Source: Streptomyces dysideae
GTDB taxonomy: Bacteria; Actinomycetota; Actinomycetes; Streptomycetales; Streptomycetaceae
Assembly: GCF_001514305.1 (NCBI RefSeq)
Contig: NZ_KQ949110.1
Location: forward strand, 1 to 64,000
Direction: 5' to 3'
Length of the DNA stretch: 64,000 nt
Shown: one piece after another, positions 53,058 through 61,882 of the stretch
How positions within the stretch are numbered: position 1 is the stretch's first letter
Layout: every line of letters begins with the position of its first letter
Program-made: the position numbers and the translations under genes
The notes under the pieces: generated by a model
Database searches by the model: none
What the model was told of the DNA's origin: nothing
What the model saw: only the letters and a program-made list of their open reading frames with translations

Positions 53058-55348
53058 GCACCGCCGCGCCCGAGCCGTTCGCCGCAACCGTCTATGAGCG
53101 GCTCCTTCAGTCCATCCCGACGGCCGATGACGGCAGACGCGCCTGGCAGGTAGCCGACCCATACTTGCTGCGCCATGCCGCACAGCACGCCGTGCATGCC
53201 GGCAGGGCTGGCGAACTCCTCCAGGATCCCGCGTTCCTCATTCACGCCGAGCCCGACACAGTCAACGCCATCCTCCGCAAGGCAACCACCCAGAACGAAC
53301 GACTCACCACCGCCGTCTACCGCACGTCCTACGCGCTCCTCCGCAAGCTCGCCCCCCATGAACGCCAGCAGATCCTCGCCCTAAATGCCGCTCGCTACCA
53401 CGCCCGCGAGCTCGCCGCGGAACTTGCCCGCAACGCCGGCTGGAGCCCGTTGTGGGCAACTGGCTCGCAGGTATCGGCAGCAAACACTGCCATCCTCACC
53501 GGCCACACGGACGCGGTGAACGCCGTAGCCACCGCACAGATGGACGGCAGCCCCATCGCCATCACCGGCAGCGACGACCACACCGTCCGCGTATGGGACC
53601 TCACCACCGGCCGCACCACCGCCACCCTCACCGGCCACACGGACGCGGTGAACGCCGTAGCCATCACAGAGATGGACGGCAGCCCCATCGCCATCACCGG
53701 CAGCGACGACCACACCGTCCGCGTATGGGACCTCACCACCGGCCAACCGATCGGCGAGCCCCTCACCGGCCACACCGACTGGGTACGCGCAGTGGCGGCC
53801 GCAGAGATAGACGGCAGCCCCATCGCCATCACCAGCAGCGACGACCACACCGTCCGCGTATGGGACCTCACCACCGGCCGCACCACCGCCACCCTCACCG
53901 GCCACACCGGCTGGGTGAACGCCGTAGCCATCACAGAGATGGACGGCAGCCCCATCGCCATCACCGGCAGCGACGACCACACCGTCCGCGTATGGGACCT
54001 CACCACCGGCCAACCGATCGGCGAGCCCCTCACCGGCCATGTCGGCTGGGTGAACGCGGTAGCCACCGCACAGGAGAACGGCCACCCAGTCGCCGTCACC
54101 ACCAGCAACGACCACACCGTCCGCGTATGGGACCTCACCACCGGCCGCACCACCGCCACCCTCACCGGCCACACCGACTGGGTGAACGCGGTAGCGACCA
54201 CACGGATGGACGACGAACCGATCGCCGTTACCACCAGCAACGACCACACAGTGGTGCTGTGGGGCCTCACCACCGGCCAACCGATCGGCGAGCCCCTCAC
54301 CGGCCACACCGACACGGTGAACGCGGTAGCCACCGCACAGGTGAACGGCCACCCGGTCGCCATCACCGCCAGCGACGATCACACAGTACGTACGTGGGAT
54401 CTGACCTCCGGCCGCACCACCGCTGTCCTCACTGGCCACACCGACTGGGTGCGCGCGGTGGCAACTGCGCAGATGGACGACCAGCCCATCGCCATCACCG
54501 GCAGCGACGATGAGTCGGTGCTGGTGTGGGACCTAGCGACCGGCCGCACCGCCGGCGTCCTCACCGGTCACGCCGGAGGGGTGTTCACGGTAGCGACCGC
54601 GCAGATGGACGACCGGCCCATCGCCATCACCGCTGGCCACGATCGTTCGGTGCGGATGTGGGATCTTGGCACCTGTGATCTGATCGGTGAACTTCATACC
54701 GGCCTGACCGATTGGGTGCGCGCGGTGGCGACGGCGCAGGTCGACGACCGGCCCATCGCCATCACCGGCAGCGACGACCACACCGTCCGCGTATGGGACC
54801 TCACCACCGGCCAGCCCATCAGCGAGCCTCTCATCGGCCACACCCGCGGGGTGCGCGCGGTGGCGACGGCGCAGGTCGACGACCGGCCCATCGCCATCAC
54901 CGGCAGCGACGACCACACCGTCCGCGTATGGGACCTCACCACCGGCCAGCCCATCAGCGAGCCTCTCATCGGCCACACCGGCGCGGTACTCACAGTCGCG
55001 ACGGCACAGGTCGACGACCGACCCATCGCCATCACCGGCAGCGACGACCACACCGTCCGCGTATGGGACCTCACCACCGGCCGCACCACCGCCACCCTCA
55101 CCGGCCACACCGGCGCGGTACTCACAGTCGCGACGGCACAGGTCGACGACCGACCCATCGCCATCACCGGCAGCGACGACCACACCGTCCGCGTATGGGA
55201 CCTGGCCGCTGCTTCCTGCCTAACGGCAGTGCACCTTCCCAATAGCCCAAGCTGCGCAACGATCGGGCCGGACAGTACCGCCGTGCTGGGAATGGGTTAC
55301 GAAGTCATCGCACTCACTTTGGCACCAATCTTTAGGAGAGAGCCCTGA
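53054..55348 (+). CDS. WD40 propeller protein, sensor part of the second caspase module
   Basis: 764 residues from ATG 53054. Residues 1-145 are the helical connector seen inside the fused paralogue (LLRHAAQHAVHAGRAGELL, AVYRTSYALLRKLAP). From about 150 there are 13 nearly identical WD blades of 44-45 residues plus a degenerate closing blade, total 14. The blade core is AITGSDDHTVRVWDLTTG, with outer loops alternating GRTTATLTGHT and GQPIGEPLTGHT. Such self-similar propellers usually evolve fast in ligand recognition. It should sit on the NTPase as sensor, so the two genes probably form one complex. Its TGA (55346-55348) overlaps the CTG start of the hydrolase. Confidence 0.88.
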   Translation: MSTAAPEPFAATVYERLLQSIPTADDGRRAWQVADPYLLRHAAQHAVHAGRAGELLQDPAFLIHAEPDTVNAILRKATTQNERLTTAVYRTSYALLRKLAPHERQQILALNAARYHARELAAELARNAGWSPLWATGSQVSAANTAILTGHTDAVNAVATAQMDGSPIAITGSDDHTVRVWDLTTGRTTATLTGHTDAVNAVAITEMDGSPIAITGSDDHTVRVWDLTTGQPIGEPLTGHTDWVRAVAAAEIDGSPIAITSSDDHTVRVWDLTTGRTTATLTGHTGWVNAVAITEMDGSPIAITGSDDHTVRVWDLTTGQPIGEPLTGHVGWVNAVATAQENGHPVAVTTSNDHTVRVWDLTTGRTTATLTGHTDWVNAVATTRMDDEPIAVTTSNDHTVVLWGLTTGQPIGEPLTGHTDTVNAVATAQVNGHPVAITASDDHTVRTWDLTSGRTTAVLTGHTDWVRAVATAQMDDQPIAITGSDDESVLVWDLATGRTAGVLTGHAGGVFTVATAQMDDRPIAITAGHDRSVRMWDLGTCDLIGELHTGLTDWVRAVATAQVDDRPIAITGSDDHTVRVWDLTTGQPISEPLIGHTRGVRAVATAQVDDRPIAITGSDDHTVRVWDLTTGQPISEPLIGHTGAVLTVATAQVDDRPIAITGSDDHTVRVWDLTTGRTTATLTGHTGAVLTVATAQVDDRPIAITGSDDHTVRVWDLAAASCLTAVHLPNSPSCATIGPDSTAVLGMGYEVIALTLAPIFRREP
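53510..55200 (+). repeat. Tandem 132/135-bp WD40-coding repeats
   Basis: Thirteen tandem units of 132 or 135 bp. Some neighbours are identical over more than 100 bp, for example about 54725-54845 against 54860-54980, and about 54980-55075 against 55112-55207. The shared core encodes GSDDHTVRVWDLTTG. The repeats are in frame with the gene, so unit gain or loss by recombination keeps the protein open. Confidence 0.9.
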
Positions 55349-56220
55349 ACTGCTCCACGTCCCGCCCCCTCCGCGTCGTCGCCGTCCACGGTGTGGGCTA
55401 TCACGATGGCCGTTCCACAGCTGATCAAGTACGCGCGACTCAAAACACCCTGTGGGCTCAACACCTCGCCAGCGGGCTGCAATTGCCTACGAACAGCTTC
55501 GACCTCGACTTCGCATACTATGCCGCGCTACTCAACACCGGTCCCACTGTCCAGGGAGCAGCCGACGCAGAGGAACTGAGCGACCCACTGGCCAAGGAGT
55601 TGATGGCGGCGTGGCTGAAAGAACTCGGCGCCCCCACGCCCGTTACCCAAGGCGCACTGACGCTGCCCGTGCGGTATGCCGCCTCGTGGGTGGCGGAGAA
55701 GTTCAGCCTCGACGGCCGGCTGACACAGCTGTTCATTCGGCTGTTCTTCCGTGAAGTGGCTCTGTACCTCCGTGCTGACGACGATCAGGCGCGCTTGGCC
55801 GCCCGCGAAGAAGTAGCTGCACGGATAGCCCAGCATCGTCCCCGAGTCGTCATTGCCCACTCCTTGGGCACAATTGTCACCTACGAAGCCCTCCATGCAC
55901 ACCCAGAGCTACACGTTGAACTGTTGCTCACACTGGGTTCCCCACTCGCCCTGCCTCACGGCGTTTTTGACCGCCTCACCCCCCGCCCCACCGGCCCCTC
56001 AACACCACTCGGCGCCCGTCCGGACAGTGTGGCCCGCTGGGTCAACATCGCAGACCCCGGGGACCCGGTAGCCATTCCCCCACTCCTCGCCCGCGCCTTC
56101 ACCGGCATCGCCCTGGACCTCACCGACTCCATCCACGCGACATACGGGTTCCATCACGCCAAGAACTACCTGTCTTGCGCAGCCACTGCAGCAACGCTGG
56201 GGCCCTACCTGGGCGCGTAA
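55345..56220 (+). CDS. Serine alpha/beta-hydrolase of the second caspase module; probable CTG start
   Basis: About 291 residues if it starts at CTG 55345, which follows AGGAGAGAGCC and overlaps the WD40 stop (CTGA). An in-frame TAG at 55333-55335 and the absence of ATG/GTG/TTG before GTG 55393 leave CTG as the only start that keeps the first strand RVVAVHGVGYHDG. Starting at GTG 55393 would remove the oxyanion HG. The nucleophile elbow is VVIAHSLGT (Ser173), followed by LLTLGSPLALPHG, NIADPGDPVAIP and a His near HHAKNYL, all matching the hydrolase at 10896-11720. Predicted lipase, esterase or deacylase, cytoplasmic. It ends 312 nt before a convergent gene, with a hairpin between. Confidence 0.85.
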   Translation: MNCSTSRPLRVVAVHGVGYHDGRSTADQVRATQNTLWAQHLASGLQLPTNSFDLDFAYYAALLNTGPTVQGAADAEELSDPLAKELMAAWLKELGAPTPVTQGALTLPVRYAASWVAEKFSLDGRLTQLFIRLFFREVALYLRADDDQARLAAREEVAARIAQHRPRVVIAHSLGTIVTYEALHAHPELHVELLLTLGSPLALPHGVFDRLTPRPTGPSTPLGARPDSVARWVNIADPGDPVAIPPLLARAFTGIALDLTDSIHATYGFHHAKNYLSCAATAATLGPYLGA

Positions 56221-56532
56221 CGGTGCGGGATTGAAGGGCGGAGCAGCAAGTCACGTACGCCGCGCAGTTCTACGCCTCAGTCGCCGACCGGCGCCCGACC
56301 CAGGCCTCGCACACCCTCGGACGGGTAGCCATCGAAGTCAACGGTCTGTCGCATCATGACTTGCCCACCCTGAACTCTGCCTCAGGCGTCGGCCCGGGCG
56401 CGCTACGTTCCTCGTCACACCGCTTCGGTAGAGCCCATGCGCCTACCCTCGCGCTTTCACGGAGCGGGGTCTGTCCAGTGACCGCACAGACCCCGCTCCG
56501 GGATCTCGTGCCGCCGGTGGTGGCTATCGCTT
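56221..56532. other. Convergent intergenic region with a strong hairpin
   Basis: 312 nt between the hydrolase and the AlbA_2 gene, which converge. It contains the 15-bp hairpin at 56460-56500 and no open frame with real-looking coding. Short frames here are shadows of the hairpin. Confidence 0.5.
56460..56500. terminator. Bidirectional terminator hairpin
   Basis: Arms CGGAGCGGGGTCTGT and ACAGACCCCGCTCCG, 15 bp perfect, loop CCAGTGACCGC of 11 nt. It lies between convergent genes and would serve both strands. No T tract, as usual in Streptomyces. Confidence 0.75.
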
Positions 56533-57855
56533 CTACGCGTCCCAACCAGTGAGCTCCCGGCGGTGGTCGGCGTTGAGTCGGTTGATCAGGATGTCCCCTT
56601 CGGAAGTCAGGACGTGTGGCTGGTGCGCTCCCATGTCGGCCAGTAGGTCAGCGACGAGGGTGTAGGCCGTGACCACGGCCTCTCGCCTGTCGGTGACGAT
56701 GGCGGAAAGGTCCGCCGTGGTCTGCGCGGGGGTTTCGGGGAGAGGCGCGGCGGGGCCGTCTGGGAAGGCTTCCTCTGACGCGACCAGGCGCACAGGCCCG
56801 TCACTGCCGTCAAAGCGGTGGAGCGCAGCGGAAAGCACCAGGTCACCGGCTGCCCCGGTCTCCGCCGCCCAGGCTGCCGCAGCTTGTACCTGTGCCACGA
56901 GATCAAGTTCGAGTCCGCGGTGATACAGCCGCTTGGGGCCGTCGGAGTTGTACTGATCACTCTGGAGGCTGATGTACCGGGCGCCGTAGAAGCTTCCATC
57001 CTGGTGGAGTTGACCGGTTACAGCGCCCTCGAAGCGAACTTGGCGGCGTCCGACCAGAACAGGGCGTTCCGGCAACGCATTGGTGGTCACTCCTCCACAG
57101 GCGATCTTGTAGAAACGGCCGAACGCCGCGTTCCGGTCCGCGTGAGTGGTCAGAGGGTAGGTGCCTCGGACGGCCGGAACTGCGGCCAGGCTGACCCAGC
57201 CCGGGGAGTAGGTCGCCCTGGGGCTGCCGCCATGCTCGGTGCTGGTGAGATAGGCCGACAGGTAGCCGAAGCCCGCCTCGGCGACCTGGTGCAGGCGGTC
57301 GACGTCGTCGGAGGCGGCCTGGAAGCGGTCACGGTAGCGCTGCGCGATCTCGGATTCGGCGAGGGTTCGGGTCGTGGTGCCGTGCCGGACGTGGACGCGG
57401 AAGTTGTAGTCATTGCCCGGAGCCGCGACCGCGTGCGGGGCCTGGGTGCTCGGGGGCACGGTGAGCACCCAATAGATCTTGCCCGCCTTGGTCGCGGACT
57501 TCACCGGTCGCACGCCCACGTTGGGTACGACGGGCTGGACCCAGTTTGCGAGCACCGAGCGGATCCATTCCTCACCGTGGCCTTGGACCGGGTCGAAGGG
57601 GGCCAAGTCGTGGGCATGGTCCTGCTTGCCATCGTCAACGCCGATGACGACCATGCCGCCGGCGGTGTTGGCCATGGCTGACACGTCCTTGGCAAGTTCC
57701 TTCTTGCCCGCGTCGCTGCCCTTGTAGAAGTCCTTCTTCCAGTCCAGGTCGACACTCTCGGGGATCTGGCTCTCGACCGCACGCTGCAGATCGTCCTCGG
57801 TGAGGTCGTCGGGGTGTCGTCCCAGGGCGGCGGTGAGCCGTGCGGGCAGAGCCAT
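56533..57855 (-). CDS. AlbA_2/Schlafen-like putative DNA-binding protein
   Basis: 440 residues from ATG 57855 with GGAG 6 nt upstream. The N-terminal 150 residues carry the AlbA_2 (Schlafen-like, old divergent AAA-4) signature: ESVDLDWKKDFY, then KELAKDVSAMANTAGGMVVI and GVDDGKQ. The middle is a beta-rich RVHVRHGTTTRTLAES module as in this family. The rest is of unknown fold. Such proteins bind nucleic acid, and Schlafen-like forms occur in phage defence. Monocistronic between a hairpin and a 468-nt gap, so it is probably transcribed on its own. Confidence 0.75.
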   Translation of the reverse strand: MALPARLTAALGRHPDDLTEDDLQRAVESQIPESVDLDWKKDFYKGSDAGKKELAKDVSAMANTAGGMVVIGVDDGKQDHAHDLAPFDPVQGHGEEWIRSVLANWVQPVVPNVGVRPVKSATKAGKIYWVLTVPPSTQAPHAVAAPGNDYNFRVHVRHGTTTRTLAESEIAQRYRDRFQAASDDVDRLHQVAEAGFGYLSAYLTSTEHGGSPRATYSPGWVSLAAVPAVRGTYPLTTHADRNAAFGRFYKIACGGVTTNALPERPVLVGRRQVRFEGAVTGQLHQDGSFYGARYISLQSDQYNSDGPKRLYHRGLELDLVAQVQAAAAWAAETGAAGDLVLSAALHRFDGSDGPVRLVASEEAFPDGPAAPLPETPAQTTADLSAIVTDRREAVVTAYTLVADLLADMGAHQPHVLTSEGDILINRLNADHRRELTGWDA

Positions 57856-58323
57856 CAGTACTCCAGTGTGTTCACCACGTGCTGCTGACGATCGCCAGCC
57901 AGATCACGCTAAACGGGATCACCTGGCCGTCACCACGCATTTCCGGAACCGTGCCCCCTCTCCCGCATCGCGCGCGGCCCGCCGTCGCGCGCGAGGAACA
58001 CCAGCGGCACCCGATCCCCTCGCCCTCCGCCCGGGGCCTGTCCCACCCACCCACTTCTCTGTTCTTCCTGCTGTGGGGCGTGGACTCGGGGGCGTAGAGG
58101 GAATGTCGCCCGCCGACCAGAGCAGGGGCAGCGTGGTGACCTGCGAGTTCGCGGGCAGGCACGGCAAAGGGTGCAGACGGGCTTGCGGCTGTTTGCTGGC
58201 CGATAAGACGGATGCATCGGGCCAGCGACGCTGTGGCGATGAGGGCCTTGGGGCTTCGGTTCTCAAGGGCCTTGACGGACCAGTCCAGAGCGTCGTCGAC
58301 ATGCTCTGCGCTGATCACACAAG
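57856..58323. other. Intergenic, 468 nt; a possible broken frame on the minus strand
   Basis: A minus-strand frame from ATG 58318 begins plausibly (VDDALDWSVKALENRSPKAL, IATASLARCIRLIGQQ) but decays into low-complexity Arg/Gly/Ser after about 60 codons. It starts only 6 nt from the oppositely oriented gene at 58324. It may be a remnant; I do not call it a gene. The region should hold the promoters of both flanking genes. Confidence 0.4.
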
Positions 58324-58848
58324 ATGAAGCTTGACGCTGCCAAGGAGCGCTCGGATCGCGACAGCGAACGCGCCTGCTCGCTGCGGGATGCCCTCAAGCA
58401 GGCGCGACGCGCAATCCTGGACGACGAGAACGCGCGCGTCCGCGAACTCCTGGAGCCGATCGAGGATGAGGTCGCATTCCTCCACAGCGCGGCGCTCCGA
58501 ACTCGGCTGAAGACCAACTTCGACCGCACCCTCCAGTGGTCCTTGATCTACGGTTACGCCAGCCGGAGGGAAGTCGTGGAGACCTACCTCGGTGATGCCA
58601 TCGCTGGCCTCGAAGCGGCCGTGAGAGGCGACCGTCTGCCAGTTCCCTCCCACAGAGCAGCCTGGCTCGACATGATCCGCGAAAGCGTGCTCCCGGAACC
58701 TCGCCACTACAGCGAGGTGGGGGTCGAGATGATGGAACAAGGAGTCGATCCGGATTTCGAGGAGCTGGCCTACGAGGAGTTCTGCGAGCGGCGAGAGAAG
58801 GAGCAGCGTCGCCTGCGAATTCCCTCGCGGAAGTCCAACCCCCTGTGA
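58324..58848 (+). CDS. Unknown charged helical protein
   Basis: 174 residues from ATG 58324 without a strong ribosome site. The first 80 residues are highly charged and helical (AKERSDRDSERACSLRDALK, RVRELLEPIEDEVAFLHS), probably coiled-coil. The second half includes ETYLGDAIAGLEAAVRGD and a polar C-terminus. There is less G/C in the third position than in neighbours, suggesting transfer. No membrane segment, no catalytic motif. It converges on the helicase at 58902-60392 with 53 nt between. Confidence 0.55.
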   Translation: MKLDAAKERSDRDSERACSLRDALKQARRAILDDENARVRELLEPIEDEVAFLHSAALRTRLKTNFDRTLQWSLIYGYASRREVVETYLGDAIAGLEAAVRGDRLPVPSHRAAWLDMIRESVLPEPRHYSEVGVEMMEQGVDPDFEELAYEEFCERREKEQRRLRIPSRKSNPL

Positions 58849-58901
58849 GGAAGCGGGCCGTCCATGGTTTGCTGCGCCCCGCTGATCTCATGCCACGTGC
58901 G

Positions 58902-60392
58902 TCATCGCATGTCGTGCATCGGGGCGCGGAGAGGATTCCCATCGGGGTGATCACGGATCCAGGACAGGCCACCGATGTCCAGACGTTGGCGAGTACGCGT
59001 GACGGCAACGTAGGCGAGGCGTGCCTCGGCATCGTCAATGGGACCAGGCAGAGCACGACCCGTGTCGTCTGGTGTTTCGCTGTCTTTGGGCGGGGTGAAG
59101 TCGTCTGCGATTTTCACGCAGGCCCATTCGCGGCCTTTGGCCTTGTGGGCGGTGGAGACGGTCACCTCGGCCCTGTTCTCGGGGACGAGTTGGGCGACGG
59201 CGGTCAGGATGGCGTCGATGCCGTGAGTGTCGACGAGGTCAACCAGCGGCTGAAGGTCGCGCCCGGCCGTGTCATGGGTGGCGTAGTCCTGCAGTTCGCC
59301 CCAGGAGGGGAACAGGACCAGTTCGGGATGGGTGGTGCGGCGGCCTTCCTTGAGGTCGCGGGCAGCTAGGGCCAGGGCCCGCAGGCTGTCTCCTCCCCCG
59401 GCAAGTGCTACCCGGTGTCCGGCAGCCAGCAGGTCCATGACCTGGATCATGGCGCCGACGTTGGTGCGGCACAGTACGGCGTCAGGCTGGGTGAGGGGGC
59501 CGAGTTCGGTGGGCACGGTCTCGGTACCGGTGAGGCGGATGGGGGCGTCGGCGATGGCCAGCCATCGGTTGGCCTCGTCAGCGAGCTGGGGGCCGAAGCG
59601 GAAGGACTGGGACAGGACGAGCTGGGTTCCGTCGAAGCCGGTCATGACGTCTTTGGCGCCGCGCCACTGGTAGATGGCCTGGGCTGAGTCGCCGACCATC
59701 ACCAGCTGGGCGTGGTCACGCTGGTTGAGGAAGATCTGTTCGACGACGGGGTTGGTGTCCTGGGCCTCGTCCAGCAGGAGGAAGTCGGTGTCGATCTTCG
59801 GCTGGGTGAGGGCCCAGATTTTCAGGTAGTGGTCGTGGTCGAAGCGCACGACGCCGTCGTCCGGGTGCTGGAGGTCGCCCCAGGCCTTGCGGGCGAACGG
59901 GACGACGTGGGCGGCGAGTTGAGCGTGCAGGGTACGGTCTTCGAGGCCGCGCAGGTGGGGGACGTGGTGGCGGGTGATCTCGGGGTCGGCGGTGTGGCAG
60001 AAGCGGGCCACGGCGCGCAGCACGGCGTTGGAGAGCGTTTTTTGTGACAGGTCGCGTTCGCCGATGCGGATGGCTTTGGTGATGCCGAGGGCGTGTCCGG
60101 TCTGCCAGGCCGGGCGGCGGGGCGCGTTCAGGCGGCGGGTGTAGCGGTGGCCGACGGCGGCGTAGGCCAGGGCATGGGCGGTCTTGCACTGGACTGTGGA
60201 CGGGAATCGGGAGCGCGCATCCTGGGCGATGGCCCGGTTGTAGGCGAGGTAGCGGCCGCGGCGTTGAGTGGCGTGGGCGAGCTGGGCCAGGGTGGTGGTC
60301 TTGCCGGTGCCTGCTCCGGCCTGGAGGGCCAGGTGGTGGCCGGCGTGAAAGGCGTCGGCCGCGGCCTGCTGTTCGTCGGTGGGGTTCAGCAT
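58902..60392 (-). CDS. UvrD-like superfamily 1 helicase
   Basis: 496 residues from ATG 60392, ribosome site GGAG 9 nt upstream. Motifs: QAGAGTGKTTTLAQLAH near 24-40, LLLDEAQDTNPVVEQ near 219 (DEAQ), VGDSAQAIYQWRGAKD, LSQSFRFGPQLADEANRW, and VSTAHKAKGREWACVKI then RLAYVAVTRTRQRLDIGG at the end. It is shorter than UvrD or Rep (about 700), lacking much of 1B/2B, as do many plasmid and arm-encoded relatives. Such enzymes unwind 3'-tailed DNA in repair or replication. The upstream gene's stop lies inside its first codons (overlap 60386-60392). Confidence 0.85.
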   Translation of the reverse strand: MLNPTDEQQAAADAFHAGHHLALQAGAGTGKTTTLAQLAHATQRRGRYLAYNRAIAQDARSRFPSTVQCKTAHALAYAAVGHRYTRRLNAPRRPAWQTGHALGITKAIRIGERDLSQKTLSNAVLRAVARFCHTADPEITRHHVPHLRGLEDRTLHAQLAAHVVPFARKAWGDLQHPDDGVVRFDHDHYLKIWALTQPKIDTDFLLLDEAQDTNPVVEQIFLNQRDHAQLVMVGDSAQAIYQWRGAKDVMTGFDGTQLVLSQSFRFGPQLADEANRWLAIADAPIRLTGTETVPTELGPLTQPDAVLCRTNVGAMIQVMDLLAAGHRVALAGGGDSLRALALAARDLKEGRRTTHPELVLFPSWGELQDYATHDTAGRDLQPLVDLVDTHGIDAILTAVAQLVPENRAEVTVSTAHKAKGREWACVKIADDFTPPKDSETPDDTGRALPGPIDDAEARLAYVAVTRTRQRLDIGGLSWIRDHPDGNPLRAPMHDMR

Positions 60393-60862
60393 GGCGCGAC
60401 TCCGGGGGTGTGGGCGAGGGCACACCCGACGGCTGCCAGAAAGTGGGAGGCGGGGGTGTGGGCGAGCAAATGCTGGACTTCCTGGTCGAGGCGGTTGGCC
60501 TCGTCGCTGGCGTGTCGCGCCAGGGCTCGGTGGAGGGCGAGCTGCACGAAGCGGCGGGGCGGCTGTCCCGCGCGGTCGGCCGCGGCCCGGAGAACCGTTT
60601 GTGTGACGGGCGGGAAGGCGACGTTGAGCAGGATCTGCCCGCTGGAGTCGGGGTAGTGCGTGGTGATCACGTCGATGGGCAACCGTCCGCCCATCCGGTG
60701 ACGTAGCCGGTTGAGGGCCTTGCCCGGGGTCTTGGCCGGCACCACGGTCATGAGATGGGTGGCGTCGTGGTTGGCTGCAAGCGGCATCGTGCGGGCGGCC
60801 TGCTGGAGTTCGGCGAGGGTGAGGGGTCTGGTCAGGGTGATGTCCAGGGCGTGGTGCGGCAT
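60386..60862 (-). CDS. Small unknown protein in the helicase operon
   Basis: 158 residues from ATG 60862, spaced 7 nt from AAGG (GTG 60868, which overlaps the preceding stop as GTGA, is the alternative). It reads DITLTRPLTLAELQQAARTM, then LMTVVPAKTPGKALNRLRHR, ILLNVAFPPVTQTVLRAAAD and LVQLALHRALARHASDEANR-like helices. A basic centre suggests a nucleic-acid contact, but no family was recognised. Flanked and overlapped on both sides by operon partners. Confidence 0.65.
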   Translation of the reverse strand: MPHHALDITLTRPLTLAELQQAARTMPLAANHDATHLMTVVPAKTPGKALNRLRHRMGGRLPIDVITTHYPDSSGQILLNVAFPPVTQTVLRAAADRAGQPPRRFVQLALHRALARHASDEANRLDQEVQHLLAHTPASHFLAAVGCALAHTPGVAPC

Positions 60863-60864
60863 CG

Positions 60865-61713
60865 TCACGCCTTCCCGGGGCGGCCGGGCGTGGGGTGCGG
60901 CAGGCGGGTGTGGATGTGTTCCGTGTGCTGGAGGGGGTCGAAGATCTGCCATCCGGCCAGGGCGAGGTCGGCGGCGCCCGGGGTTGCGGCGTGGGCGGGG
61001 CAGCGTTGGGTGCGCCAGCGCAGCTGCTCGGTGTACGGCAGGCGGCTGAGGTCGTAGACGGCCATCAGAGCGGCGGGCAGGGCGAGTTGCCCGCGTTGGG
61101 GGCTGGTGGGCAGCAGGGTCCAGGCGCCTTGGGGGGTGTGGGGGGCAAGGACGGGCTGCGGGCAGCGGTGGCGCTGGCGGGTCTGGGCCACACACCGGAT
61201 GTCTTCGATGGGGGTCTCGGCGAGGTAGCGGCCCAGCAGCAGTTGCACGACGGGCCGGGTGGGACGGCCTGTCGTGCCGGCGGGCGATCCGCAGGCAGCG
61301 GCCGGGGTTGGGGTGAAGGCGCCGGTGTCGATCAGGCGGCGGGTGCGGACGGCGAGTTGGCGGCGTAGCGCCTGGATGTGCGGGCCGGCCGGGGCGGTGG
61401 GGGTGCGGTGGGGGCAGAGCACGGCGTGCGGGATGCGGCACCAGGCGCTGCCGTCGCCGTGCGGGAGGGCAATGCCGCTGCTCAGGTGCCAGCGGCAGGA
61501 GGCGGGCACGTGGGCGGTGGCCAGTTCCGCCGGGTGCAGGGCGATGGGCCGCTGGTCGGCGCGCGGGTGCCAGTCGATGCGGTGGCCGCACCCGCGGCAG
61601 CGGCCGCTCTGGCCGGTGCGCAGCAGCCGGCTGGGGCTGGTGGCGGCCACCCGCAGCGGGCGGCGCGGCTGGCGGGTGCGGGGGCTGCCGGTGGAGGCGG
61701 TGTTGGGGCGCAT
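60865..61713 (-). CDS. DUF6083-like protein
   Basis: 282 residues from ATG 61713. It has a zinc-ribbon-like start CRGCGHRIDWHPRADQRPIA, then LHPAELATAHVPASCRWHLS and SAWCRIPHAVLCP, the pattern of Streptomyces DUF6083 proteins (Cys and His spaced for metal). The second half holds Cys-rich QTRQRHRCPQPVL and a Trp-rich end. Function unknown. First gene of the leftward operon with the small protein and UvrD-like helicase; stop overlaps the next start. Confidence 0.7.
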   Translation of the reverse strand: MRPNTASTGSPRTRQPRRPLRVAATSPSRLLRTGQSGRCRGCGHRIDWHPRADQRPIALHPAELATAHVPASCRWHLSSGIALPHGDGSAWCRIPHAVLCPHRTPTAPAGPHIQALRRQLAVRTRRLIDTGAFTPTPAAACGSPAGTTGRPTRPVVQLLLGRYLAETPIEDIRCVAQTRQRHRCPQPVLAPHTPQGAWTLLPTSPQRGQLALPAALMAVYDLSRLPYTEQLRWRTQRCPAHAATPGAADLALAGWQIFDPLQHTEHIHTRLPHPTPGRPGKA

Positions 61714-61882
61714 GGCGGGACCGTGCCAGGCGCCACGCCGCGGTGACGGGGTGGGCGGGGGTGGTGTCCCCCGAACGGCCCAGCGGTATCGAACTCCCGC
61801 GCGCCTGGGCGGACATGCGTTCTGCGGCTGCTCGCCGGTTCGGGTGATTCGTGTGTGGCTCAGGGCTGGGTGCGGCCGGGGG

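Noticed and set aside
53381..55183. Long open frames antisense to the WD40 gene
   Set aside because: They mirror the repeat periodicity and high G/C; the protein sequence is low-complexity Gly/Ala/Val and has no start with a ribosome site.
53510..55200. Regular repeats with about 133-bp period, at first glance array-like
   Set aside because: They are in frame, encode WD40 blades, and have no short direct repeats with unique spacers, so not a CRISPR array.
57872..58318. Minus-strand frame with a plausible first 60 codons
   Set aside because: It decays into low complexity and begins 6 nt from a divergent gene; noted only as a possible remnant.
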